Virus record (IMG/VR): IMGVR_UViG_3300035670_000688
Span: 1 to 36,693 of that record
Direction: 5' to 3' (one strand)
Length of the DNA stretch: 36,693 nt
From: a virus
The stretch's first letter is position 1. Each line of letters opens with the position of its first letter. A program made the translations under genes and the position numbers. Below, piece by piece: positions 1 through 7,143 of this stretch. The notes beneath the pieces were generated by a model, which had not been told where the DNA came from, made no database searches, and saw nothing but the letters and a program-made list of their open reading frames with translations.

Positions 1-331
1 TTGCTGTAGGTGCGTAATTTGCGTCAGGAAGAGCGGTAGCAAAATTTAATGAATAAGACCCTGTACCATGATCCGTAATACTCGACACATTCCCATCTTC
101 TCTAATTGCCACAGTGCCAGTGCCGTTAAAGTTCACCCAAGCACGACATCCGTAGGCAGTAGCGACTGAACCGTAGCCGGAGTTGAATTGCATTAGGCCA
201 GCAGCAGTTATCTTAGCCTGCGCAGTTCCATTGTTCTGAAACTCTAAAACCCCGTCATCACCACCAGTAGTTTTAATTCCAGAAGTGCCGGAGACTACTC
301 CGTCGTCACTGTTGATTATGCTGCTTGCCAT
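1..331 (-). CDS. Tail fibre-like structural protein, 3' end cut by the window
   Basis: An open frame starts at ATG (331) and runs off the left edge after 110 codons. It begins MASSIINSDDGVVSG and has short beta-type segments (VLEFQNNGTAQAKITAAG, then WVNFNGTGTVAIRED), which is typical of phage receptor-binding or fibre domains. A motif like SYSLNFATALPDANYAPTA occurs in many phage fibre C-termini, so roughly 50 or more residues are probably missing. It is the last of a run of fibre genes and lies 3 nt after the stop of the small upstream gene. The family assignment is by resemblance only. Confidence 0.75.
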   Translation of the reverse strand, partial: MASSIINSDDGVVSGTSGIKTTGGDDGVLEFQNNGTAQAKITAAGLMQFNSGYGSVATAYGCRAWVNFNGTGTVAIREDGNVSSITDHGTGSYSLNFATALPDANYAPTA

Positions 332-334
332 TTG

Positions 335-511
335 TTACTCCTGTGCGTCAAGTTGTTCTTGCGTGGGTCGAGGCAATGTTGGATGCTCCCACTTGGCAAT
401 GTAGTCACCACGACCATCAGAATCATTTTGTAAAAGAACTTGGCTTCCAACAATAAAGTCACGATCCGTAAGTTCGGGGTACAAGGCTTTGATTTTTTCG
501 TAAAGTGTCAT
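335..511 (-). CDS. Small tail-fibre-associated protein (XkdW-like)
   Basis: A 58-aa frame from ATG (511) to TAA (335). It reads [19 protein letters not shown], then a central W (WEHPTLPRPT) and a QLDAQE end. The pattern of a PELxxxDF segment followed by a W and P-P-T motif is like the small XkdW or fibre-assembly-type proteins found beside phage fibre genes. Its ATG overlaps the TAA of the upstream fibre gene by one base (TAATG), so it is translationally coupled. A chaperone or assembly role is inferred from position. Confidence 0.7.
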   Translation of the reverse strand: MTLYEKIKALYPELTDRDFIVGSQVLLQNDSDGRGDYIAKWEHPTLPRPTQEQLDAQE

Positions 512-1059
512 TATGCTGCCCTCACCATTGAAGCAGAAAAACGAGAATCTGTTGTAAACTTAGCCCCAGATGCAGCATTAATTTGCCCCCAAAGTTCCAC
601 ATAATCTGAAGAACCATTCATATAAACCAAATCACCAATATAGAAAAAGTTCTCGGTTGTTGTAAACAGGAGTGTTACCGCATAAGAAGATCCGTTTTTG
701 CGGATTTCTGCAACAAGTGCTGAAATAGTTGTGCCAGTAAAACTAATTATTCCATTGACTTGATAGTAGCCAGCAACGGTAGGCGTAAACCTGTAATTTG
801 TGGCGTTGTCGTAATTGTTGTTAGTATCAAAAGTCTCTGTGTCAAGAGCAACTTTTGTCCGTACACCAGCAGTAATATTTTGATCGCTAGACAAGGTAGC
901 TCTAAACGCTGGCCCAGTCCCTGCAAAGGTTGACCCAGTAGTGATGATCGTCCCTGTGTTATCAGGGAGCGTAAGTGTGCGGTTTGTCGAGGTGGCGGGA
1001 CTCTCAATCGTGAAAGTAGCCGTACCTGTTGCCGCGCCAGCGATGGAGATTTTGCTCAC
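511..1059 (-). CDS. Tail fibre protein with C1q-like head domain
   Basis: 182 aa, starting at GTG (1057-1059), which overlaps the stop of the preceding gene as GTGA. The N-terminal part (about 1-45) contains [14 protein letters not shown], a frequent phage fibre linker. Residues from about 50 on ([41 protein letters not shown], ending FSASMVRAA) match the pattern of bacterial and phage C1q/TNF-like jelly-roll trimer domains. It probably forms a trimeric receptor-binding tip. It sits in the fibre cluster downstream of MCP. The C1q resemblance is fairly strong by eye; the ligand is unknown. Confidence 0.75.
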   Translation of the reverse strand: MSKISIAGAATGTATFTIESPATSTNRTLTLPDNTGTIITTGSTFAGTGPAFRATLSSDQNITAGVRTKVALDTETFDTNNNYDNATNYRFTPTVAGYYQVNGIISFTGTTISALVAEIRKNGSSYAVTLLFTTTENFFYIGDLVYMNGSSDYVELWGQINAASGAKFTTDSRFSASMVRAA

Positions 1060-1232
1060 GGTTGCGCTCCTTGTTCGTCAGCGGGTTCAGGCGTGTTGCC
1101 TTCAGAGAGCCACTTCAAATACTCTTGGTAGTCTGTGTTGGCGGTGTCGAAGGGGATGAAAGCGTTGTCGGCCAAACGAATAACTAAACTTTCTTGTATA
1201 TTTGAAAGATACAACTGTTGTTTTTTATACAT
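1056..1232 (-). CDS. Small fibre-cluster protein
   Basis: 58 aa from ATG (1232) to TGA (1056), overlapping the GTG start of the next gene by four bases. It begins [19 protein letters not shown] and ends [21 protein letters not shown]. The C-terminal YLxWLxEGNxPEPA motif recurs in small proteins encoded between phage fibre genes, so it may be a fibre assembly or linker partner. Coupling on both sides supports expression. The exact role is unknown. Confidence 0.7.
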   Translation of the reverse strand: MYKKQQLYLSNIQESLVIRLADNAFIPFDTANTDYQEYLKWLSEGNTPEPADEQGAQP

Positions 1233-1248
1233 AAAAAAGTAACCTTTC

Positions 1249-2259
1249 TTAAAGTTCTATGCTTGCATCAACAACACCAGTTGCCACTTGATAAGCGTTT
1301 GCTGAAGCCACATTAACAGTTACATCTAATTTATTATTTGTTATGTTTGATATAGCAGTAGATGTGCAATTTGTTAATGTAAATGCAGTTACAATAGAGC
1401 CTGTTGGAGTTGCTCTCATAGTTACAGGAAAACTTACCGTTGCTGCTATTATACCGTTTATAGCAGCATGAGATGATAGAAACCCACTTGTAAATGTCGC
1501 TGTTCTATAATAATACCTCTGACACAACGCCAACTCAGTCCCATAAGGTCTGCGCTCAAAAGGCGTGGCGACACTACCGACTTCTAGTTGGACATCCGTA
1601 ATATAAAGAAAGTCCCCTGCTGTCGTATCAGTTACATCCGACCATATAAACACAATGATGTTCTTGGTGCTGGCAGTATCGACTGCGGCTGATACCGAGT
1701 AGGTCGCATAAGAGGTTGTGACGTTTAAATTTGCTGGTGTGTTCTCGTAAGTTGCATTGGCAATCAATGTTGGGTTGGTTCCTTCTGCGCCCCATGCACT
1801 AATGATGTCGCTAGTCACCGTATCTGCTGTTCCAGACCAAGCCACAATCGCACACTTCACATTGTCTAACTTGGTTGTAGAACTAACCTTTGCCTGAAAT
1901 GACAGATTGACTGTTTTGCCAATCAACCCAATGCAATTCTTTTGCTCAATAATTTGTGCAATGCCAAACTTCTTGTTAGCAGTTTCTACATCTAAAGCAA
2001 TTGCAGTAAGTTGGTTTGTCGGAACAGTAGTGGTGTCTTGAGTGATGTCTACTGCATCGTTACCGTCTGACAAAACATACCATCGGTCTAGGTTGTAAGT
2101 GTCATCATTGTTTGCGCCCGAAGTAAAACTTGTGCCTCGTTGAGCAACAGAAAAATCCCCGTTAATAACACGATTCTTGAAACCAAAATACGCGCCAGAG
2201 AACTGATTCGTACTGTCTGGGAAGGTAATGCCATCGCTACCTGAAATAACCATTGTCAT
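1249..2259 (-). CDS. Tail fibre protein with carbohydrate-binding-like domain
   Basis: 336 aa. After a short N-terminal segment ([16 protein letters not shown]) comes the hallmark [16 protein letters not shown] and, near residue 230, [24 protein letters not shown] followed by [11 protein letters not shown]. This block is common in fibres of marine phages and prophages and resembles CBM-like jelly-roll modules. The remaining ~90 C-terminal residues are probably the variable tip. It lies between the S/A-rich fibre stalk (2271-3425) and the C1q-like fibre. A receptor-binding role is inferred. Confidence 0.8.
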   Translation of the reverse strand: MTMVISGSDGITFPDSTNQFSGAYFGFKNRVINGDFSVAQRGTSFTSGANNDDTYNLDRWYVLSDGNDAVDITQDTTTVPTNQLTAIALDVETANKKFGIAQIIEQKNCIGLIGKTVNLSFQAKVSSTTKLDNVKCAIVAWSGTADTVTSDIISAWGAEGTNPTLIANATYENTPANLNVTTSYATYSVSAAVDTASTKNIIVFIWSDVTDTTAGDFLYITDVQLEVGSVATPFERRPYGTELALCQRYYYRTATFTSGFLSSHAAINGIIAATVSFPVTMRATPTGSIVTAFTLTNCTSTAISNITNNKLDVTVNVASANAYQVATGVVDASIEL

Positions 2260-2270
2260 TATCTATTCCT

Positions 2271-3425
2271 TTACAGAATTAAGTGCCGCTGACCAGAGTC
2301 AATGGTCAATGTAACACCAGTATCAATCGTAAACGGCCCTACAGATAATCCATTAGTACCCGTAGCAATGGTGTAATTCTCAGTCATTGTCGTAGCATTC
2401 ACAAAGATACCATTGGATGCAACAGGAGCAGCAGCCTTTAACTCACCAGTGCTAGGCTTATAAAGTAACTTGTCATCCGATGTATAGACAGTGGTAGCAG
2501 TGCCAGTAGTAGCGTCAGCAAAGAGCGGGTATACATCCGATGTGGTGCTGGTGTCATTGGTAATTGCAGCGCCACCAACAGAAGTCCAGGCAGTCCCGTT
2601 ATAGCCCTCAAACTCATCAGAGTCAGAGTTAAACCTGAGCATACCAGCAGAAGGAGAGGGTCTTTCTAGGTCTGTACCAACAGGCAGTAAAGCAGCCCCA
2701 TTAGCGGCAGTCTGCTCTACAACAGTAACGCCTACAGCAGCAGTAAATACAGGATCTGTTTCAGTGTAACTAGTTAAATAACCAGCAAGTGCGTGATCAC
2801 CCCAACTATAAGCGTCATCCCAATTAGATATATCGCTTGCAGTAATATTATATGCGTCTGAGTTTAAGAAGTTTTGAGCATCATCTTCAGCCTTTTGTGC
2901 CCAATGAAACGCAGAATAAAGATTAGAAGGAGAAGTTTCTACAGGAACATCTTCAGCCTCTGTAGCCCATTGCTGTGCTTTTGCTTCACTAGCAGCAGCG
3001 TTAGACTCACTAGAAGCCGCATTTGATTCAGACAGGGCAGCAGCCTGCTCAGAGGCTAGTGCGTTTGCTTCAGATGCTGCAGCATTGGACTCAGAAGAAG
3101 CGGCATTAGATTCAGACGAAGCAGCATTAGATTCAGAAGATGCGGCGTTTGATTCAGACAGAGCAGCGGCTTGTTCAGATGCTAGTGCAGCAGAAGCAGA
3201 GGAAGCAGCGTTACTCTCAGAAGAAGAAGCCTGGGATGCTGAAGTAGATGCATTAGATTCTGAAACTAACGCAGCGGCAGCAGAGGCAGCGGCATTGGAT
3301 TGAGAAGTTAAAGCAGAGGCAGCACTGGCTGCGGCAGCATTAGCGAAGTTTTCCGCTAGTTGTGCAGAGTTAGCTTGGTCAGGAACTGCATCACCTGGAC
3401 CACCAGGGCCGCGCCATATTGCCAT
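2271..3425 (-). CDS. Tail fibre stalk protein with Ser/Ala/Glu/Asn heptad repeats
   Basis: 384 aa. The N-terminus MAIWRGPGGPGDAVPDQ is a short conserved start. Residues ~25-155 are low-complexity seven-residue units of the type SESNAAS, expected to form a long trimeric coiled-coil stalk. A WATEAEDVPV segment and a beta-rich C-terminus follow (YNGTAWTSVGG, LLYKPSTGELKA, GPFTIDTGVTLTIDSG). This is the usual layout of podovirus side fibres with repeat stalks. A hairpin terminator lies just upstream (3444-3459), so the gene may be read less than MCP. Confidence 0.8.
   Translation of the reverse strand: MAIWRGPGGPGDAVPDQANSAQLAENFANAAAASAASALTSQSNAAASAAAALVSESNASTSASQASSSESNAASSASAALASEQAAALSESNAASSESNAASSESNAASSESNAAASEANALASEQAAALSESNAASSESNAAASEAKAQQWATEAEDVPVETSPSNLYSAFHWAQKAEDDAQNFLNSDAYNITASDISNWDDAYSWGDHALAGYLTSYTETDPVFTAAVGVTVVEQTAANGAALLPVGTDLERPSPSAGMLRFNSDSDEFEGYNGTAWTSVGGAAITNDTSTTSDVYPLFADATTGTATTVYTSDDKLLYKPSTGELKAAAPVASNGIFVNATTMTENYTIATGTNGLSVGPFTIDTGVTLTIDSGQRHLIL
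2994..3310 (-). repeat. 21-nt tandem coding repeat in fibre stalk
   Basis: Imperfect 21-nt units encode SESNAAS/SESNAAA heptads, clearest between 3000 and 3180, where several consecutive units differ by only a few bases. The heptad period fits a coiled-coil stalk, and unit number could change by slippage and so alter fibre length. Confidence 0.8.
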
Positions 3426-3443
3426 TATTTACCTTTCAAGAAA

Positions 3444-3459
3444 AGCCCCCGAAGGGGCT
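3444..3459 (-). terminator. Intrinsic terminator with UUCG loop
   Basis: On the minus strand the RNA is AGCCCC-UUCG-GGGGCU, a 6-bp GC-rich stem with a stable UUCG tetraloop followed by a short U tract (UUUCUUG). It lies directly after the 107-aa gene and before the fibre stalk gene. The same 16-nt hairpin occurs once more at 3808-3823. Confidence 0.75.
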
Positions 3460-3462
3460 AAC

Positions 3463-3786
3463 TTATACCAGTCGAGCAATAACTACACTGTAAACAGCAG
3501 TTGCTGTAGCAGTGATCGATCCACCAGAATTGTTAACAGCAGTGACAGCAACAGAACCAGCACCAGCAACAGTACCAGAAAGTGTTAGACCATCATTTGC
3601 TGAAGAAGAAACACCAAGAACCATGTCGCCTGCAACTACACCAGGAACAGCAATAGTGTCTTGAGCGTCAGCACCATCAGCAATAGTACCAAAGTCTTTT
3701 ACGCCAGTAGCAACAATCACATTGGAGAAAACTCCAGGAAACTGTTGACGAGCGTTGGACTTAATTTTTACAGAAGTTAAAGCCAT
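3463..3786 (-). CDS. Putative head decoration or minor capsid protein
   Basis: 107 aa starting MALTSVKIKSNARQQFPGVF. The rest is beta-rich and full of G, A, V and T (GTIADGADAQDTIAVPGVVAGDMVLG, then AVTAVNNSGGSITATATAVYSVVIARLV). I do not recognise a named family. Its place immediately after MCP, with identical terminator hairpins before and after it, suggests a highly expressed virion protein made in set proportion to MCP, such as a decoration or head-fibre protein. A small tail protein is the alternative. Confidence 0.6.
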   Translation of the reverse strand: MALTSVKIKSNARQQFPGVFSNVIVATGVKDFGTIADGADAQDTIAVPGVVAGDMVLGVSSSANDGLTLSGTVAGAGSVAVTAVNNSGGSITATATAVYSVVIARLV

Positions 3787-3807
3787 AATAATCTCCTAAG
3801 AAAGGGT

Positions 3808-3823
3808 AGCCCCCGAAGGGGCT
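3808..3823 (-). terminator. Hairpin after MCP, identical to the 3444-3459 terminator
   Basis: Minus-strand RNA AGCCCC-UUCG-GGGGCU, followed by ACCCUUUCUU. The stem is strong but the U tract is poor, so it may act as a weak terminator, an attenuator or a 3'-end stabiliser of the capsid message rather than a full stop. Confidence 0.6.
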
Positions 3824-3832
3824 GTTGAGTTA

Positions 3833-4680
3833 TTAGGCAGGCAAAGCAATAGCAACTGCCGATTTGTCGCGGAGTTCGCCGACACCATACAGCGTATCAG
3901 CAGTCAGCAGCGTGGCTAGGTACTCTTGCTTGTACTGGGTCTGTACGCGAACACCCAACTGCTCAATCAGAACAGCAAACTCAGGGTGAGCCATAACAGC
4001 AACGCGAGCACTACCAGTAGCAGTGGCACAATTAGTAGACACAAAGACTTTTACGCCATAAATGTCACCAATCTGACCATTGCGGATAGCATCGCCAGAA
4101 CCAACAAAGGCTTGCTCAGTAAAGCGGGACAGACCAAGCAGCGTGTTACGGGCTACAGGAGGAATAACAAGGAAGCGACCATCCATCGGCACATCCTGAT
4201 CGTCCAGGGTCTGAATTACCCTACGAATACCTGCGTCAGTCATTGCAGTAGCGTTAGGCGAACCAGAGGTGTACAGAGTAGTACCGTCACCACCGATAAC
4301 AGCCTTGTCATAAGTAGCATCGCCTGCACCGCCCTGAGCCTTAGAAGCCTGAGCCAGAACATCCGTATCGATACGAGTAGCCAGAGCGTAACCAGCGTCA
4401 TCCGTGTAGAAACGACGAAGTGACGACTGAGCCTGAACTTCCGTGATGTCCTCAATCAGACGGCTATACTCATAGTGCTGGTCAATGTTAACAGACAGCG
4501 AAGTACCGCTTTCAGCAATCAGAACAACTTGAGCCTGTGCGGTTTTGCTCTTTGCAGTAGCATTACCACGAACAGGAGCAGGGAAGTAGACTTTATCGCC
4601 TTTCTTACCCTTAAAGTTCATCTTCTTGATAAGGTTTGCAGCTACAAGGTTCTTCTTGTAAGAAGCAATGATTTCATCAG
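3833..4680 (-). CDS. Major capsid protein, exon 2
   Basis: Exon 2 carries the last 282 residues of a 305-aa major capsid protein. The longest ATG-started frame begins only at 4621 (MNFKGKKGDKVYFPAP), but the reading frame continues upstream through DEIIASYKKNLVAANLIKK to the intron boundary at 4681. The segment WSDEIIAxYxxNLVxANLxxKM followed by GKKGDxxxxPAPxRG is the conserved N-terminal region of podovirus major capsid proteins, and the ending GVGELRDKSAVAIALPA also fits. Joined to exon 1 (5281-5350), the splice completes a TCT serine codon. Scaffold lies upstream and a decoration-like gene downstream. HK97-type fold is assumed from the family. Confidence 0.9.
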
Positions 4681-5165
4681 CTTAGGATATTACAATCCTT
4701 TCGACTATAGCTTCCCAAGAGAGATAATATTCTTTCTTGAGCCGTTTCACTTAGTCTGTGCGGGTCACGCTTCATTAGCTTAAGTTCGTCTCGAACTGCA
4801 TTCAACACATCTTGTTGAAGTCTTGTTCCTTTTAAGTTAGTCTCCATCCAGAGACATAACCGAACTTGTTCCCTCTTCAGGAAAAGATGATTTACCACGT
4901 TTCTTAGTACAGGGCAGGACTGTTTATATCCTGATAAAATCCATCCTGTACTATCTTGATGATTGGGTTGTTTTGAAACCCTTTCTTCAAGGTGGCCTCC
5001 AAAGTTCATCTGACACATTACTAGTAAAAACCTACTTGGTTTAACTAAAGCAATTCTTAGCCTTGGCTGGATGTAGAATTGGTCGTTAACTTTGGTGGTG
5101 GCGAGATCAATACATCCTTCGCCATCAATCAATCCTGCTAAATACTTCCAACTTACTCGCTTCAT
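4677..5165 (-). CDS. LAGLIDADG homing endonuclease encoded in the MCP intron
   Basis: 162 aa. Residues 9-17 read LAGLIDGEG, the single LAGLIDADG motif (E16 at the catalytic acidic position), so the enzyme should act as a homodimer. It is expected to cut intronless MCP genes near the exon junction and drive intron homing. The gene has a strong AGGAGG Shine-Dalgarno held in a hairpin just before the ATG. Its last sense codon (AGC) spans the 3' splice site and the TGA stop lies in exon 2, so splicing removes the endonuclease stop codon. The 3' part of the gene also overlaps likely intron core elements. Confidence 0.92.
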   Translation of the reverse strand: MKRVSWKYLAGLIDGEGCIDLATTKVNDQFYIQPRLRIALVKPSRFLLVMCQMNFGGHLEERVSKQPNHQDSTGWILSGYKQSCPVLRNVVNHLFLKREQVRLCLWMETNLKGTRLQQDVLNAVRDELKLMKRDPHRLSETAQERILSLLGSYSRKDCNILS

Positions 5166-5280
5166 ATAACCTCCTGGTTATGAACTGCGTTGTTGGTATT
5201 TCGTGTTCCCTCTGATTAGCCCTTTCTAGTTGGCTTTCCAGTTATTCAGAAACGGTTTTACTTTGGCCTGTCTTACGATA
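4681..5280 (-). ncRNA. Group I self-splicing intron in the major capsid gene
   Basis: 600 nt. Exon 1 ends ...GUUUGGU and the intron contains GGCCAAA about 15 nt downstream, which pairs as P1 (UUUGGU with GCCAAA) and places the required U-G pair at the 5' splice site. The intron's last base is G, as group I introns require. Near the 3' end, AAGCUAUAGUCG (about 4702-4713) looks like the S element; its UAGUC can pair with GACUA of a GGAGACUAA segment (about 4839-4847) as P7. Splicing joins TGGT to CTGATG and restores an uninterrupted capsid frame. P3-P6 and P8 were not folded by hand. Confidence 0.92.
5166..5181 (-). promoter_or_regulatory. RBS-sequestering hairpin before the homing endonuclease
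   Basis: Minus-strand RNA AUAACC-AGGA-GGUUAU directly precedes the AUG at 5165. The AGGAGG Shine-Dalgarno lies partly in the loop and partly in the stem. Hairpins that hide the RBS of intron endonucleases are known for T4 introns (for example I-TevI), so this may limit endonuclease translation from the capsid pre-mRNA. Confidence 0.65.
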
Positions 5281-5350
5281 ACCAAACCTCGGGAACAAAC
5301 CCTGCTGTTTTAGCCTGACCTACTAGTACGTGATTAGATCCAAGTGCCAT
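5281..5350 (-). CDS. Major capsid protein, exon 1
   Basis: 70 nt from ATG (5350): 23 codons (MALGSNHVLVGQAK...FVPEVW) plus the first base of a serine codon finished by exon 2. The start has an AAAGGA-type RBS (in TAAAGGATATTAATC) a few bases upstream. MALGSNHV and VPEVW are typical of the N-terminus of podovirus capsid proteins. Without splicing this frame would continue into intron sequence and reach TAA within a few codons, giving only a short peptide. Confidence 0.9.
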
Positions 5351-5378
5351 GATTAATATCCTTTATATAAAGTTAAGT

Positions 5379-6164
5379 TTAACGAACTCGACCCTCTTGA
5401 TAAGCAGCCATAATTTCTGGTTGCATGGCATCATACCTATCAGGGTCTGTTTGCATCAGTTTTATAATATCCGCGCGCCTGTAAATCTTTTTAGGAGCAA
5501 CTTCTTCGCTGCTTTTCGCTGCTGTCGCAGTAGCACTCCTAAGAACACGATCACGATCTTGTTTTTCTGCTTGAATAGTAGCATCTGCAACTTGCTTACG
5601 CTCTTTCCATATTGTTAGAAGTTCATCAGCGGCATCAAAGTCATAATTATTTGCGGCAGCAAACAACTGTACTCGTACCTTAGAAGACTTCACCCACTCC
5701 TGGAAAGGAGCACTTTCTGCAATCTGCATAAAATCTGGATGCTTTTCTTTAAGCATACTTACTGTCTCAGCGATCTTCATCTGAAGGGCAGCTTGTTCAG
5801 CCTGCTTGATCTTCGGATGGTTCTCAATAGCTTTTGATACTGCTTTCTCAGGATCAGAGAAAAAATCTACTTCTTCAACAGGCTCCTGCGGTTGCTGTTT
5901 GCTTGATGCTTGAGCTTTAATGAAATCGTCTACAATCTTGCGTAGTTCGCCTACCTCTGAGCCTTGACGACCAATTAGCTTTTCAGCCTCTTGATGCATC
6001 CTTGCTATTTCTTTGATATCCTTGCCCCTGTATTTCTCAGGGAGATCGTCTTCTTCGGTTTGTTGAACTGGCTCTGGTGTTAGTTCCTCTGCCTGTTCAA
6101 TCTCTTGGCGCTCTTCACCTTCTTGCAAACTATCATCAACACTGTCATCAATAAATTCAGCCAT
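5379..6164 (-). CDS. Capsid scaffold protein
   Basis: 261 aa, highly charged and mostly helical. The N-terminus is acidic (MAEFIDDSVDDSLQEGEER), with a helical middle and a basic C-terminal stretch (KKIYRRADIIKLMQTDPDRYDAMQ) suited to binding coat protein. There is no catalytic motif. Its position between portal and MCP and its composition fit the internal scaffold needed for procapsid assembly. The segment LPEKYRGKDIKEIARMHQEAEKLIG is characteristic of podovirus scaffolds. Confidence 0.88.
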   Translation of the reverse strand: MAEFIDDSVDDSLQEGEERQEIEQAEELTPEPVQQTEEDDLPEKYRGKDIKEIARMHQEAEKLIGRQGSEVGELRKIVDDFIKAQASSKQQPQEPVEEVDFFSDPEKAVSKAIENHPKIKQAEQAALQMKIAETVSMLKEKHPDFMQIAESAPFQEWVKSSKVRVQLFAAANNYDFDAADELLTIWKERKQVADATIQAEKQDRDRVLRSATATAAKSSEEVAPKKIYRRADIIKLMQTDPDRYDAMQPEIMAAYQEGRVR

Positions 6165-6225
6165 ATTAATTCTCCTGAGCTTGTTAGCTTTATAGAAAGA
6201 ATACTATTTGTGTACGGAGATTCCT

Positions 6226-6477
6226 TTATCCGTTTACTGCTTCAGACCTTCCAGTCTTTCTTTCCCACTTGATGTGAGACTCCCTACGCTGTTCCCATTT
6301 AGCGGAAGCACCAGGGAAATGCCCTGTAATCCCTTCAAGAGAGATTATAGGCGTACTAATAATCCGAGAAGCATCATTACCACAATGAGGGCAAATAATT
6401 ACTTTCTCAGAATCATCAATATACTTTTCTGTTGTGTGTCCCTTGACACAGATAAACTCAAAGATTCGTTTTGTCAT
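6226..6477 (-). CDS. FmdB-like zinc-ribbon protein
   Basis: 83 aa. It opens MTKRIFEFICVKGHTTEKYI and has CPHCG about 20 residues later, forming a small zinc ribbon (CxxxH and CPHC). The end GHFPGASAKWEQRRESHIKWERK is the conserved tail of short FmdB-type proteins found near phage head genes. Its start overlaps the upstream gene by 20 nt. A role in transcription or head assembly is unknown. Confidence 0.78.
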   Translation of the reverse strand: MTKRIFEFICVKGHTTEKYIDDSEKVIICPHCGNDASRIISTPIISLEGITGHFPGASAKWEQRRESHIKWERKTGRSEAVNG

Positions 6478-6703
6478 CTAGTATCTCCTGATATACTTTT
6501 TCTGAAATTTCTTTTAGATTCAGAATATAATCAAGAACCTCGACTTTGCCTTTATTCTTCCACAGTTCTTCTTGACTGTTTATGTTTTCTATTTTGGCTA
6601 GTTCGTTTCTAGATTGTAATAAGTCCTCTACTAACTGTTCCCAACCAATAGAAGCGCATAATGTAAATCTATTATCATAATACTGCTGTAATTCTCTGTC
6701 CAA
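6458..6703 (-). CDS. Conserved head-region helical protein
   Basis: 81 aa starting MDRELQQYYDNRFTLCASIGWEQLVEDL, predicted all helical, ending EISEKVYQEILDDKTNL. Proteins of this length starting MDRxLQxYYxxRFxxxxxxGWxxLxED are common next to portal and scaffold genes in marine and freshwater podoviruses. It overlaps the FmdB-like gene. Function unknown; a head-assembly factor is plausible from position. Confidence 0.7.
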   Translation of the reverse strand: MDRELQQYYDNRFTLCASIGWEQLVEDLLQSRNELAKIENINSQEELWKNKGKVEVLDYILNLKEISEKVYQEILDDKTNL

Positions 6704-6725
6704 GCATTATCTCCTAAATGAGTGC

Positions 6726-7082
6726 TTATTTATTTTTATTACTAATTGCTTTACACATTTCAATAAAAAAAGACAAATCTAAAGTATTTCTAGCTCTATT
6801 AGCACACCAACAAACTAAAATAAAATTATTTTTTAAATAACCAATACTATTATCTTTTCGTTCAATAGATACTAACTTAGGATCTCCTGTGATTGTTGTC
6901 ATATCCCATCCGGTGTATAAACACTTTCCTTCTTGAATTATCCAAGAAGATATGACATCATTAACATCTATATCAAAAGCAAGTCCTTTGTCTTTAGCGC
7001 TTTTTCTTGCGCCTATGACTAATCTATTTAACCTACCTTTTAATGTATTAGTGTACTTTGCTACTTTTTCTGATTGAGTCAT
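6726..7082 (-). CDS. HNH-type (His-Me finger-like) homing endonuclease
   Basis: 118 aa. The core is CLYTGWDM, then SIERKDNSIGYLKNN with CANRARN. This is the same pattern as the HNH gene at 10951-11457 (SIDRIDSSKGYTIGN with RANRIKN). An N-terminal basic region (TLKGRLNRLVIGARKSAKDKG) probably binds DNA. It is a free-standing gene inserted between portal and the small head genes and has its own promoter (7105-7133). No Shine-Dalgarno is visible before ATG 7082. Confidence 0.75.
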   Translation of the reverse strand: MTQSEKVAKYTNTLKGRLNRLVIGARKSAKDKGLAFDIDVNDVISSWIIQEGKCLYTGWDMTTITGDPKLVSIERKDNSIGYLKNNFILVCWCANRARNTLDLSFFIEMCKAISNKNK

Positions 7083-7104
7083 AAATTATTTATTACTAAC
7101 TAAC

Positions 7105-7133
7105 ATGATATCATACTTGAGCAATTTTGTCAA
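7105..7133 (-). promoter_or_regulatory. Sigma70 promoter, TTGACA-17-TATCAT
   Basis: On the minus strand, -35 TTGACA (7128-7133) and -10 TATCAT (7105-7110) are separated by exactly 17 nt, in the gap between portal and the HNH gene. It should start RNA around 7098, only ~16 nt before the HNH ATG, and would also read on into scaffold and MCP. The -10 sequence TATCAT followed by GTTAG or ATTAG recurs in the promoters at 20672 and 23660. Confidence 0.85.
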
Positions 7134-7143
7134 GTACTTTTTA

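Noticed and set aside
2994-3310. CRISPR-like repeats
   Set aside because: Repeats are contiguous 21-nt coding units without spacers, encoding fibre-stalk heptads.
3926-4423. 165-aa plus-strand ORF opposite MCP
   Set aside because: Antisense shadow of the capsid gene; low-complexity S/T/N content and no RBS or family motif.
3833-4621. Truncated or N-terminally broken capsid protein starting at 4621
   Set aside because: The frame continues upstream to an intron boundary, and exon 1 plus the splice site restore the expected capsid start. A self-splicing intron explains it better than truncation.
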